DNA from: Lachnospiraceae bacterium
GTDB lineage: Bacteria > Bacillota_A > Clostridia > Lachnospirales > Lachnospiraceae
Assembly: GCA_009774655.1 (NCBI GenBank)
Contig: VSOD01000286.1
Coordinates: forward strand, 1-5,670
Length of the DNA: 5,670 bases
Direction of reading: 5' to 3'
This document shows, piece after piece, positions 5,593 to 5,670 of this stretch (the first letter of the stretch is position 1; every line of letters starts with the position of its first letter). Both the position numbers and the translations under genes were made by a program. The notes under the pieces were generated by a model. That model worked only from the letters and a program-made list of their open reading frames with translations. It did not search any database and was not told the origin of the DNA.

Positions 5593-5670
5593 CATGCTCC
5601 GCAAGTTCCCTTGTCTTTTCCATGTCATTCAGCTTAAAGGCATAATTCACGATAAGGTTCCGCTCATCAT
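5573..5670 (-). CDS. C-terminal end of an unidentified gene (partial)
   Basis: The minus frame is open from the right edge to TGA at 5573-5575 and gives 31 residues, DERNLIVNYAFKLNDM followed by EKTRELAEHAEPMNL. The composition and helical pattern look like real coding sequence, and a strong terminator overlaps the stop. The fragment is too short to name. From its position before an element-type sigma-like gene, it is probably another gene of the same mobile element. Confidence 0.6.
   Translation of the reverse strand, partial: DERNLIVNYAFKLNDMEKTRELAEHAEPMNL

Overview
The window looks like accessory DNA from a low-to-mid GC Gram-positive anaerobe, most likely a Lachnospiraceae-type Clostridium. 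The basis is strong GGAGG ribosome binding sites, GTG and TTG start use, U-tracted hairpin terminators, and protein styles (the Rpn-type nuclease and an element-borne sigma-like regulator) that I associate with that group. The assignment rests on sequence style and family recognition, not on a search.

Left part (1-3048): the first 300 bases hold no gene I can support. A 16-bp perfect inverted repeat (305-348) follows a small minus-strand gene (360-662) for a cysteine-rich protein. A divergent plus-strand cluster then begins at an extended -10 promoter (about 834-842): a 65-aa helical protein (880-1077), a small alpha/beta hydrolase with a visible Ser-Asp-His triad (1129-1710) and, after a 126-nt gap, a 378-aa protein with cysteine clusters at both ends and a probable beta-barrel domain (1837-2973). 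A clear terminator (3016-3048) closes the cluster.

Middle (3049-4330): an intergenic stretch ends in a good sigma-A promoter (3260-3288) that drives a monocistronic Rpn-family PD-(D/E)XK nuclease (3308-4273). A bidirectional terminator (4299-4330) follows.

Right part (4285-5670): everything reads on the minus strand and looks like the wreck of a mobile element. In transcription order it holds the last 31 codons of an unidentified gene running in from the right edge, its terminator, a structured leader with nested hairpins and a 42-codon ORF, a second terminator, and an element-type sigma-like regulator that loses its recognition helix at about 4670. There it is joined, out of frame, to the C-terminal end of a Mu/TnsB-type transposase. 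The junction suggests a deletion that removed the end of one gene and the front of the other.

The most interesting points are the hairpin-rich leader (attenuator-like), the chimeric junction, the uncharacterised 880-2973 cluster, and possible internal translation starts in the Rpn gene. I found no tRNA, rRNA, CRISPR array or intact insertion sequence.
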